From the NCBI GenBank assembly GCA_002470695.1, contig DKNM01000014.1:1-6171 (forward strand): DNA of 6,171 bases, written 5' to 3'. Both the position numbers and the translations under genes were made by a program. Positions 1-6,171 of this stretch are shown piece by piece (within the stretch, counting starts at the first letter, position 1; each line of letters opens with the position of its first letter). A model generated the notes under the pieces. The model was given only the letters and a program-made list of their open reading frames with translations, was not told where the DNA came from and made no database searches. This stretch comes from Candidatus Neomicrothrix sp. UBA7388. GTDB lineage: Bacteria > Actinomycetota > Acidimicrobiia > Acidimicrobiales > Poriferisodalaceae.

Positions 1-1032
1 ACGGGGCTAACAGCTGCTGCAACACTTTGGCTAGCGGTGCGAAGGTTTAACATTGCTCCTACCACAGCTACTTGGATAGTAGCCGCCCTGTTTTGTGCGC
101 CTCCGCTGACCAGTTATGGCACGCAGATCTATCCCGCCATGCCCGCCGCGTTATGTGTCGTGTTGGGAGTAGCAGGCGCTACTGACGTTTCTTCAAAATT
201 CTGGTCATGGATAAGCGCATTAATGATTGTCTGTTTGCCTTGGCTAGGAATCAAGTATGTTCCGTTGGCAGCGGTGATCGCTGTATTTCTGGTCTGGCAA
301 AGTAGGCAGTCTCCCGGTTGGACGCTGAGACTTCAATGTCTTTTCTTTCTGCTTTCCGGAGCGTTGTACATCGTCATCCACCAACGGGTCTACGGCAGTT
401 GGACGGTCTATGCAACCGGGGACCACTTCGTAAACAGTGAGTGGGCTGTCGTAGGTAACTCACCAAATTACGGAGGCCGAACGAGACGACTAATCGGCCT
501 AATAGTTGACAACCGATTTGGAATTGCGGCGTGGACCCCGATTTACCTTTTAATCCCAATGACTCTCACGCGTATGATACGTAAACGCGACGAACATTGG
601 CAGCTCGTAACAAGCTTGTGCTTGACGGGTTGGGCTGTTGCAACTTGGATAGCGCTTACAATGCATGGGTGGTGGTGGTCAGGGCGGCAGATAGTTCCGG
701 TATTGCCTCTGTTCGTTGTTCTCTTAGCGAAAGCAGTAGGCCAAAACCGAGGTCGACTCAGCTTTGCGGTAGCGGGCGCCGCTATAGGAACATTTAGTTG
801 GCTTTGGCTCGTCTACGAAACCTCGACGGGAAAACACACTCTCATCGTTGACTTTGAGCGCACCAGCAATCCTTGGTACCAGCTGTGGCAAAACCTCCTG
901 CCGGACCATCAGATTATGTCTGCGAGCGATCACGTTCTGACCGCTGCTTGGTTCGCGATATTCGCGATCGCGTGCATGAAAGTCTGGACCCGGCCAGATT
1001 CTCAGTCAGCAATTAACAGCGAGTCAGCGTAG
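1..1032 (+). CDS. Polytopic membrane protein, GT-C glycosyltransferase-like (5' end outside window)
   Basis: The frame is open from the first base to the TAG at 1030-1032, giving 343 visible residues. A GTG at 37 could be called as a start, but it lies just after a hydrophobic stretch (TGLTAAATLWLAV) that looks like the end of a membrane helix, so the gene almost certainly begins upstream. About ten hydrophobic segments follow, including ones around IVAALFCAPPL, ALCVVLGVAGA, ALMIVCLPWLG, LFFLLSGALYIVI, IYLLIPMTLT and VVLLAKAV. Short conserved-looking pieces, YGTQIYPAMPAAL, DNRFGIAAWTPIYLL and HGWWWSGRQIVPVLPL, recall integral membrane proteins of the GT-C/PMT type that use polyprenyl-linked sugars (recalled resemblance, not a search). 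The catalytic acidic loop expected near the N terminus is not in view, so glycosyltransferase activity is inference. The 3' end overlaps the convergent epimerase gene by 31 bp. The tail after the last helix is short and polar. Confidence 0.8.
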   Translation, partial: TGLTAAATLWLAVRRFNIAPTTATWIVAALFCAPPLTSYGTQIYPAMPAALCVVLGVAGATDVSSKFWSWISALMIVCLPWLGIKYVPLAAVIAVFLVWQSRQSPGWTLRLQCLFFLLSGALYIVIHQRVYGSWTVYATGDHFVNSEWAVVGNSPNYGGRTRRLIGLIVDNRFGIAAWTPIYLLIPMTLTRMIRKRDEHWQLVTSLCLTGWAVATWIALTMHGWWWSGRQIVPVLPLFVVLLAKAVGQNRGRLSFAVAGAAIGTFSWLWLVYETSTGKHTLIVDFERTSNPWYQLWQNLLPDHQIMSASDHVLTAAWFAIFAIACMKVWTRPDSQSAINSESA

Positions 1033-2042
1033 GTCCATCTGTGCTGGTGCCATCGAGCTTGCTCAGCTAATCCATCAAGAAGCTCTACACAAGGCTCCCA
1101 GCCCAGTACTTCTTGCGCAAGTTGAGTTCGGGCCACAGTAACCGGCGGGTCGCCCGCAGGTAGATCCACTGTTTCCATCCGGATGGGTCGATCACTGAGC
1201 TGTTCAACAATCTGTATCACTTCATTAAGAGAAGTAACTGAACCTCCTCCAATGTCAAAAGTGCAATTTTGGGCTTCGTCGATGAATCCTGCAGCAATCG
1301 TTGCTTCTACAACGTCTTCAACGTAGGTGAACTCGCGGGACTGGCTCCCATCTCCCCGGCGCATGAAGACAGGACCATTTGGTCGAGTTGCCTCGAACAT
1401 TCTATGCATTGCCATATCAGGCCGTTGGCGGGGTCCGAACACGGTGAAGTATCTCAAACAAGCGACATTCAACCCACGCAGTCGGTAGACCTGCCCCAAT
1501 TGTTCACCGACTAACTTACTCACCCCATACGGGCTAATCGGGCTCAACTCGGGAGTGAGATCGTGCCGATTAGCGTTCGCCCCATACACCGATGAACTGG
1601 AGGCATACACGACTCTCGGAAACCCGTTCGTTAGGCACATTTCATAGACTCTCTGAGTTAGGTCTATGTTGCGATGAGAGCTCTCAACGAAACCTTCACC
1701 CCAGGAGTCCTGCACTCCTGGTCTACCGGCAAGATGAAAGACGACTGAAGGGTCCCCCAACATTCCCCGTAGTCCATCAATCGCTAACGGCTCTTCAATT
1801 AAGTCGAAATCATCCTGCGCACTAGCCCAGGCTAGATTGTCTCTCTTTTGCGTCGAGTCATACCACGGGTCAAAATCATCTACACCAACAACCCTGCAAC
1901 CGAGGAGAAGAAGTCGCTCTACTAAATGGGAACCAATAAATCCGGCAGCACCCGTTACCACGACATTTGGAGAACCATATTGTTCTTGAAACTTTGTTGT
2001 AGCGGTTGGCCCAAATAATATATTGGAACTCTGTACAGACAT
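1002..2042 (-). CDS. NAD-dependent sugar-nucleotide epimerase/dehydratase (extended SDR)
   Basis: This 346-aa protein is a complete extended short-chain dehydrogenase/reductase of the UDP-sugar 4-epimerase type, acting in the cytosol on nucleotide sugars. The NAD-binding glycine motif is G31-A-A-G34-F-I-G37 after a beta strand (VVVT). The acidic residues after the second strand (VGVDDF, about 52-57) fit NAD preference. The HLAG motif is at 103-106, the serine run at 148-151, and the catalytic Tyr/Lys pair is Y172-G-V-S-K176. The block YFTVFGPRQRPDMA (198-211), REFTYVEDV (236-244) and LGWEP (313-317) are typical of UDP-glucose or UDP-glucuronate 4-epimerase-like members. The exact substrate cannot be read from the sequence. 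About 26 residues precede the Rossmann strand, longer than usual, but no other ATG, GTG or TTG start lies in frame before the strand, and TAGG sits 7 nt before this ATG. The gene is divergent from the flavoprotein and convergent with the membrane protein. Confidence 0.93.
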   Translation of the reverse strand: MSVQSSNILFGPTATTKFQEQYGSPNVVVTGAAGFIGSHLVERLLLLGCRVVGVDDFDPWYDSTQKRDNLAWASAQDDFDLIEEPLAIDGLRGMLGDPSVVFHLAGRPGVQDSWGEGFVESSHRNIDLTQRVYEMCLTNGFPRVVYASSSSVYGANANRHDLTPELSPISPYGVSKLVGEQLGQVYRLRGLNVACLRYFTVFGPRQRPDMAMHRMFEATRPNGPVFMRRGDGSQSREFTYVEDVVEATIAAGFIDEAQNCTFDIGGGSVTSLNEVIQIVEQLSDRPIRMETVDLPAGDPPVTVARTQLAQEVLGWEPCVELLDGLAEQARWHQHRWTYADSLLIAD

Positions 2043-2127
2043 AGTAAGGCCTACCTTACGACCTTTCTGCAGCTATCCATCAATTTAAAGTTGTGCAGCG
2101 TGCTTAAATCTTCATGAGGACTCAAAG
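2043..2127. other. Divergent intergenic spacer between epimerase and flavoprotein genes
   Basis: These 85 bp must hold both start regions if each gene has its own promoter. The flavoprotein has a clear Shine-Dalgarno GAGGA at 2116-2120, 7 nt before its ATG. A/T-rich pieces (AATTTAAAG near 2080-2090 and CTTAAAT near 2103-2109) could serve as -10 elements, but no well-spaced -35/-10 pair was found on either strand, so no promoter is called. Confidence 0.5.
2044..2059 (-). promoter_or_regulatory. Perfect inverted repeat covering the epimerase ribosome-binding site
   Basis: GTAAGG and CCTTAC form a perfect 6-bp inverted repeat around a 4-nt loop, ending one base before the epimerase ATG. On the epimerase mRNA the 5' arm and loop read GUAAGG-UAGG, which is also the only Shine-Dalgarno-like sequence for this gene. 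The hairpin could therefore limit translation, or the DNA palindrome could be an operator. No function is shown; the repeat itself is directly visible. Confidence 0.35.
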
Positions 2128-3504
2128 ATGAGTGAAATTGCCATACTTGGCGGAGGACCCGCCGGCCTAATCGCCGCCCTTCGAGCGCGTCAACGCGGTC
2201 ACAATGTCACGGTTTTTGAGGCATCCTCAGTTGTTGGAGGGATGGCCTCGAGTTTTGAAGTAGCCGGTCAACGAGTTGACCTAGGTAGCCATCGCCTTCA
2301 CCCAGCAACAGACCCTGAAACACTCTCTCTCATACGCTCTCTCCTCGGGGTCGACCTCCAAGAACGTCGACGCAACGGCAGAATCCGCCTCAGGGATCGC
2401 TGGATAGCGTTCCCACTTCAAACAAAAGATATGTTGCGAAACCTTCCCTTAAGTTTCAGCAGCAAAGCAGCGTTTGACACGCTGGCCAAACCTTTTCGAT
2501 CAAATAGCAACAAAGACTTTGAGTCCGAGATTCGACACCGTCTCGGGCCTACCGTCGTAAATGAATTTTATGGACCTTATTCACGAAAACTTTATGGGGT
2601 GGAACCCTCACAGCTGACAACAGAACTTTCCGATCGTCGTGTCTCGGCAAGTAGCGCTTGGACAGTACTTCGCAATGCCGTGCGCACATCGCAAAGCGAC
2701 ACCCGAATTTTCTTCTACCCGAAACGCGGATACGGCCAAATTGCGGAGACGCTCGCCGACGCTGCGGTGGCAGAGGGAGTGGAAATTCGGCTGCATTCAG
2801 CAGTGGAACAACTGGTTGTTGGGGACGCAGATGTTCAAATCGTGACATCCAGCGGTTCGACTGACGCACGCACTGTTCTTTCCTCGATTCCTCTGACATC
2901 GTTAGCCAATGCGTTAGACCCACCACCATCCCCCGCTGTGAGGCAAGCTATAGCCGACCAACGCACTCGAGGAATGCTGCTCGTGTACTTAGTCGTACCG
3001 CGTACCCAATACACACCGTTTGATGCTCATTATTTTCCTAGCACTGAACTCTCTACCGCTCGACTTTCTGAATCCAAAAACTATCGCTCTGGGGATGATC
3101 CAGAGGAGATAAGTGTTCTTTGCGCCGAAATACCTTGCTGGGTCGGCAGCGAATTATGGAACGCCGATATTGAGACACTCAGCGACATAGTTGAAGAGGA
3201 TTTAGCTAGAGCTGGGCTGCCAGTAACTGATCGGGTCCACGGAGAAGTTCGCTACTTGCCTTCGGTTTACCCTGTCTACGAACACTCGACACTTCAGGAC
3301 CGAGTAACGATTGATAATTGGGCAAGGAAAGCTACACGAGTCGTAACGCTTGGCCGTCAAGGGCTCGGCGTGCCTGACAATCTGCATCATGTGCTGGCGA
3401 TGGGCGCAAAGGCAGCTTCAGCGATCGGGCCTTCCGGGGATATCGATCAAAGCGCTTGGCAAGATTCACTCGACGACTTCGCTAGTCACGTAGTGCAAGA
3501 CTAG
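2128..3504 (+). CDS. FAD-dependent amine-oxidase/protoporphyrinogen-oxidase-like flavoprotein
   Basis: This complete 458-aa protein starts at an ATG with GAGGA 7 nt upstream. The N-terminal FAD-binding Rossmann motif is I-L-G-G-G-P-A-G (6-13), with the ribose-binding acid E31 at the end of the second strand (VTVFEA) and the following V-V-G-G-M-A-S-S (35-42), the signature of the amine oxidase / protoporphyrinogen oxidase / UDP-galactopyranose mutase superfamily. DLGSHRLHPA (51-60) sits where family members contact the flavin. FYPKRGYGQIAETLADAA (196-213) and the C-terminal block starting GRQGLGVPDN at 409 (then LHHVLAMG) close the FAD domain. Actinobacterial proteins of this kind often lie beside sugar epimerases and glycosyltransferases and are labelled only as NAD(P)/FAD-dependent oxidoreductases. 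Context therefore favours glycan or lipid metabolism over haem synthesis, since no haem genes are nearby. No signal peptide or membrane helix is seen. The substrate is unknown. Confidence 0.9.
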   Translation: MSEIAILGGGPAGLIAALRARQRGHNVTVFEASSVVGGMASSFEVAGQRVDLGSHRLHPATDPETLSLIRSLLGVDLQERRRNGRIRLRDRWIAFPLQTKDMLRNLPLSFSSKAAFDTLAKPFRSNSNKDFESEIRHRLGPTVVNEFYGPYSRKLYGVEPSQLTTELSDRRVSASSAWTVLRNAVRTSQSDTRIFFYPKRGYGQIAETLADAAVAEGVEIRLHSAVEQLVVGDADVQIVTSSGSTDARTVLSSIPLTSLANALDPPPSPAVRQAIADQRTRGMLLVYLVVPRTQYTPFDAHYFPSTELSTARLSESKNYRSGDDPEEISVLCAEIPCWVGSELWNADIETLSDIVEEDLARAGLPVTDRVHGEVRYLPSVYPVYEHSTLQDRVTIDNWARKATRVVTLGRQGLGVPDNLHHVLAMGAKAASAIGPSGDIDQSAWQDSLDDFASHVVQD

Positions 3505-3606
3505 ATAAGAAAAGCAGGCGGTAGCCTCGTCACTCCGGTGCGATTTAGCCGATGGCTTCGACTTCGCAAACTAGACCTGAATCACAATTTGCTTTAAGGG
3601 CCAAAT
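3505..3606. other. Intergenic spacer between flavoprotein and monooxygenase genes
   Basis: These 102 bp separate two same-strand genes. Only a weak 4-bp stem (AGCC-GAT-GGCT, near 3547-3557) without a T-run was found, so no terminator is supported. The spacer is long enough for the monooxygenase to have its own promoter, but no convincing -35/-10 pair is visible. Confidence 0.4.
3596..3600 (+). promoter_or_regulatory. Shine-Dalgarno site fixing the monooxygenase start
   Basis: AAGGG lies 6 nt before the ATG at 3607. A second in-frame ATG at 3625 (residue 7) has no comparable site before it, so the upstream ATG is preferred. Confidence 0.6.
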
Positions 3607-5100
3607 ATGAACCAGCCTAAGAATATGAGTACCAGAGACGGGGAACACTTTGACGTTCTAATCGTCGGCGCTGGGATTTCAGGTATCGGGGGTGCTTACC
3701 ATTTAAAGAACGACTGTCCCGACAAGACATTCGCCATTCTTGAGACAATGGATGGTTTCGGAGGCACTTGGAAAACCCACACTTATCCAGGCATTCGTTC
3801 TGACAGCGATTTGTACACCTTTGGGTACAGCTTTAAACCTTGGATTGGGCCTCCCATTGCCACGGCAGCTGAAATTCTCACCTACATGGGTGAGGTCATC
3901 GAGGAAAACGATATCTCTTCCCACATCCGGTACTGCCATACGATTAAAACAGCAAAATGGTCAACTGAAGACAAGCTGTGGACATTAACAATTCATGACC
4001 TCGATGCGGACCAGCTGATCACTATGACATGCGGGTTTCTCTGGATGTGCCAGGGCTACTACCGCCATACGGACCCGTATACACCTGATTGGCCCGGAAT
4101 GGACCGCTTCCAAGGGACTATTGTTCACCCCCAAGAGTGGCCTGATGACCTGGACTACACAGATAAGAAAGTTGTGGTTATTGGTTCAGGTGCCACTGCT
4201 GCGACGCTTATCCCAGCAATGGCCGAAAAGACCTCTCACGTAACAATGCTCCAAAGATCACCAACCTTTTTCGTCGCTCGACCCAACAGCAACGAACTGG
4301 CTGATACTTTGCGGCCACTCGATATTCCCGACGAATGGATCCATGAAATCGTTCGCAAAAAAATCTTGTTTGACCAAGAACAAATAGTCCAACTCTCTTT
4401 TTCTCACCCTGAACTAATCCGGGAGGAGCTCTATAAGGGTATTCGCGACATTCTTGGCGAGGATTATGACGTGTCCGAGCATTTTGAACCTGCCTATCGA
4501 CCGTGGCAACAACGAATCGCCCTTATCCCAGACGGCGATTTGTTTCATTCCATAGCAGCGGGTGACGCTTCCGTTGTGACAGACGAAATCGCTACGTTCA
4601 CCGAGTCAGGCATCGAAACATCAGCAGGCAAGATCCTCGACGCCGACATTATTGTGACCGCTACCGGCTTCGATCTAAGCGTTCTCGGGGACATCAATTT
4701 CACTATTGACGAGGAACCTTTAGATTTTTCCCAAGCTGTCGGATACCGGGGAATGATGTTCTCAGGCATTCCAAATATGGTGTGGGTATTTGGCTATTTC
4801 AGGGCAAGTTGGACATTGCGAGCTGACCTCATAGCGGGTTATGTGTGCCGATTGTTGCGACATATGGACGACATGGGTGTCCACATGGTCACGCCGACAC
4901 TTATGACCGAAGATAACGACATGGAATTACTTCCGTGGGTAGATCCCGAGAATTTCAACCCTGGATACTTGATGCGCTCCATTCATTTGATGCCCAAGCA
5001 GGGAACAGTCGATCCATGGCGACATACCCAGGATTATTGGACCGACAAAGATGAGTTACCTGCAATAGCGCTCGATGACGATGCTCTTCGTTACAGATAG
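3607..5100 (+). CDS. EthA-like flavin monooxygenase (Baeyer-Villiger type)
   Basis: This complete 497-aa class B flavoprotein monooxygenase is expected to use FAD and NADPH to insert oxygen beside a carbonyl or oxidise a sulfur centre. The FAD motif is G21-A-G-I-S-G26, followed by ILETMDGFGGTW (44-55) and PGIRSDSDLYTFG (61-73). The Baeyer-Villiger fingerprint FxGxxxHxxxW(P/D) is intact as F168-Q-G-T-I-V-H174-P-Q-E-W178-P-D. The NADPH-binding motif is VVVIGSGATAAT (189-200). ATGFDL lies in the late FAD strand region, and LPKQG-like wording near the C terminus (LMPKQGT) also matches EthA. Length and motif order match Mycobacterium tuberculosis EthA (about 490 aa), known for activating ethionamide and for oxidising ketones. 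EthA-family substrates vary widely, so the physiological substrate here is not known. No EthR-like regulator is adjacent. The gene ends 17 bp from the stop of the convergent selenoprotein gene. Confidence 0.93.
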   Translation: MNQPKNMSTRDGEHFDVLIVGAGISGIGGAYHLKNDCPDKTFAILETMDGFGGTWKTHTYPGIRSDSDLYTFGYSFKPWIGPPIATAAEILTYMGEVIEENDISSHIRYCHTIKTAKWSTEDKLWTLTIHDLDADQLITMTCGFLWMCQGYYRHTDPYTPDWPGMDRFQGTIVHPQEWPDDLDYTDKKVVVIGSGATAATLIPAMAEKTSHVTMLQRSPTFFVARPNSNELADTLRPLDIPDEWIHEIVRKKILFDQEQIVQLSFSHPELIREELYKGIRDILGEDYDVSEHFEPAYRPWQQRIALIPDGDLFHSIAAGDASVVTDEIATFTESGIETSAGKILDADIIVTATGFDLSVLGDINFTIDEEPLDFSQAVGYRGMMFSGIPNMVWVFGYFRASWTLRADLIAGYVCRLLRHMDDMGVHMVTPTLMTEDNDMELLPWVDPENFNPGYLMRSIHLMPKQGTVDPWRHTQDYWTDKDELPAIALDDDALRYR

Positions 5101-5117
5101 AGCTTTTTAAAATCTCA

Positions 5118-6171
5118 TCAATCTGCTGGTGCTTGTTGACCTATAGGGAAATCAACTTGCTCGGGGAAAGCGCTTCCGCCGTTGTAATGGCCTTCTGGGA
5201 TTAATAGTCCTCTTACGAGCTCAGCCATAGGCATGTCAGAAGCTTCAGTCAGCCCATCAGCAACTAGCAACAGCGTTTCTCCGAGAACTGTTTCACCAAA
5301 TATCCACCGGTTGAGATCATCATGATCGGGTGAACTGTCTCCTGGCTGTGCCGCTATTGCCTCGTGATAAAAAGTGCGGAGGTCGTCTGCCATATGGCGC
5401 AAAAGCAGTGGCATTTCGAATGCCCAACTGATCCCGTCGACTACTGGTTCGGAAATGACATCACCGCTATCAGCTATTGATGCAAACGCCCGCGCCAAAT
5501 CATCAATTTGGTCTTCTCCAGCTCCGGTAACCCCAAAAAGAGTTCGACCTCGCTGGTGTCTTGTTTCGATAGCCCACGGACGAAGCATCGCCACTTCTGC
5601 CAATAAGCGTTCACTTAAAGCATCAGAGCTCGCCGGACCAAGATTTAGCGGGCAGGACCAATTCTCGTTTAGATCGTCGTGTGGTGCCTTAATTTCATAG
5701 TCTTTAATAGTTGGTTTGATTGCGGTATCTAAAAGACCGAATGCCGCCCTCATAACGTTTTTTTGGAATTCTGAATCATCGACAGCACCGAGCGGTCGGC
5801 CCAGAGGAAAGGGCACCCATAACGCTCTGGGAGGAATAACCGCCTCAGACATTTCCCGAATCAGACTTATTGAAGTAGTAGCTACCCCAGCTCGCTCTAT
5901 GTAATTCGCTAAGGCACCGACCGCGCCCGTGCATACTGGTCATATCGGAACCAAAAAAGCAATGTCAACTCCATCGTTAGCCATCAGTCGACCGATCTCT
6001 TCCCCAGCTTGCTCAAACTGGGAGGGGTCGGGCATCGCTCCCATAAAAGAGTAATGCCAGCGCGCTACTCCCCCTATTTCTCCAGAAGAGGCGAGGTCTC
6101 GGAGGCGTTCAATTGGGAAAACAATGTTTGGATCTTCACCGAATGCGCTGCGATCAAAATTTGCGCTGATA
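5118..6171 (-). CDS. GrdB-like selenoprotein, in-frame TGA read as selenocysteine (5' end outside window)
   Basis: Reading the - strand through a TGA at 5940-5942 gives 350 visible residues, still open at the right edge. Residues upstream of the TGA (FPIERLRDLASSGEIGG, then HYSFMGAMPDP, then GVDIAFLVPI) and downstream (PVCTGAVGALANYIERAG, then PPRALWVPFPLGRPLG) together read as one protein of the glycine/sarcosine/betaine reductase selenoprotein B family. Members place Sec or Cys in a U/C-P-V-C motif directly after a hydrophobic strand. Here U77 and C80 (visible numbering) form UxxC, a likely redox pair. The C-terminal half contains DDLRTFYHEAIAAQPG and a WIFGETVLGETLLL stretch also recalled from stand-alone family members. 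In clostridia GrdB is the substrate-activating subunit of glycine reductase. No grdA- or grdC-like gene is visible here, so the reaction is unknown. A start at the ATG of 5850-5852 would drop the motif and has no Shine-Dalgarno. The gene ends in tandem TGA TGA. Confidence 0.85.
5907..5933 (-). promoter_or_regulatory. Candidate bacterial SECIS element
   Basis: Numbering the mRNA from the U of UGA as 1, GGCGC (16-20) pairs with GUGCC (26-30) through four Watson-Crick pairs and one G-U, closing a 5-nt loop GGUCG. A G-U pair (15/31) and a lower three-pair helix UGC (10-12) with GCG (34-36), including one U-G wobble, extend it across a small internal loop. The core is at 5913-5927. Bacterial SECIS elements bound by SelB lie within the coding sequence just after UGA and need G residues at the start of the apical loop. 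The E. coli fdhF element has a GGUC-containing loop at nearly the same distance. The fold is hand-derived. Confidence 0.7.
5940..5942 (-). other. Selenocysteine codon (UGA) of the UPVC motif
   Basis: This TGA lies in the frame of the GrdB-like gene, with 228 bp of open, family-like coding sequence before it and 822 bp after it. It occupies the first position of X-P-V-C, exactly where family members carry Sec or Cys. No frame change is needed to join the two sides. A nonsense mutation or a Cys TGT/TGC to TGA sequencing error would give the same codon, but the well-placed stem-loop that follows argues for genuine recoding. Confidence 0.83.

Noticed and set aside
37..39. GTG as the true start of the membrane protein gene
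   Set aside because: The frame is open to the left edge and the residues before the GTG form part of a hydrophobic helix, so this is an internal valine.
952..971. Repeated TTCGCGAT with an adjoining GCGATCGC palindrome
   Set aside because: It encodes the repeated Phe-Ala-Ile of a membrane helix and occurs once in this window, so it does not support a dispersed repeat.
1002..1004. The epimerase TGA stop as another recoded Sec codon
   Set aside because: The protein already has the usual length and C-terminal motifs of its family, there is no neighbouring Cys or redox motif, and no stem-loop is needed to explain it.
2041..2060. DtxR/IdeR-type iron box at the palindrome before the epimerase gene
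   Set aside because: There is partial resemblance to the TTAGGTTAGCCTAACCTAA consensus, but by eye only about 11 of 17 positions match and the half-sites differ. Neighbouring genes have no iron-uptake role.
5374..5700. A 108-aa open frame on the + strand inside the selenoprotein gene
   Set aside because: It is wholly antisense to a well-supported family protein, and its translation is rich in Ser, Arg and Pro with no recognisable domain.
5118..5852. A separate 244-aa gene on the - strand starting at the ATG of 5850-5852
   Set aside because: It has no Shine-Dalgarno site, and the same frame continues upstream with family-matching protein including the P-V-C of the redox motif, interrupted only by the TGA. 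It is the C-terminal part of the selenoprotein.
5118..6171. Pseudogene caused by a nonsense TGA
   Set aside because: There is one TGA only, placed exactly at the Sec/Cys position of the family motif, with a fitting stem-loop after it and an undamaged frame on both sides. Random decay would not be expected to hit this codon, though a sequencing error at a Cys codon cannot be fully excluded.

Overview
The window holds five genes from what looks like an uncultivated bacterium. Base composition is moderate, near half G+C by eye. Several proteins have an actinobacterial flavour: an EthA-like monooxygenase, an actinobacterial-style sugar-nucleotide epimerase and a GT-C-like membrane protein. An uncultured Acidimicrobiia-type actinobacterium would fit, but the sequence alone does not settle this. 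No rRNA, tRNA, insertion sequence or CRISPR array was seen.

Left part (1-3504), probable cell-envelope or glycan genes. A polytopic membrane protein of GT-C-like character enters from the left edge (+ strand, 5' end outside). Its 3' end overlaps by 31 bp the 3' end of a convergent NAD-dependent epimerase (1002-2042, - strand). Divergent from the epimerase, across an 85-bp spacer, is an FAD-dependent amine-oxidase-like flavoprotein (2128-3504, + strand). Together these suggest making or modifying a sugar or lipid-linked precursor, but no substrate can be named.

Middle (3607-5100, + strand): a complete flavin monooxygenase with the Baeyer-Villiger fingerprint, very close in layout to mycobacterial EthA.

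Right part (5118-6171, - strand), the main result. A conventional gene call stops at an in-frame TGA (5940-5942) and gives a 244-aa orphan. The same frame is open on the other side of the TGA to the window edge, and both halves read as one protein of the glycine/sarcosine/betaine reductase selenoprotein B (GrdB-like) family. The TGA falls in the first position of a U-P-V-C redox motif. A stem-loop with a GGUCG apical loop lies 17 nt after it, where a bacterial SECIS element should be. I conclude that this TGA encodes selenocysteine and that the gene is a selenoprotein, cut at its 5' end by the window. It stands without visible grdA or grdC partners and converges on the monooxygenase, which suggests a role other than clostridial Stickland glycine reduction.
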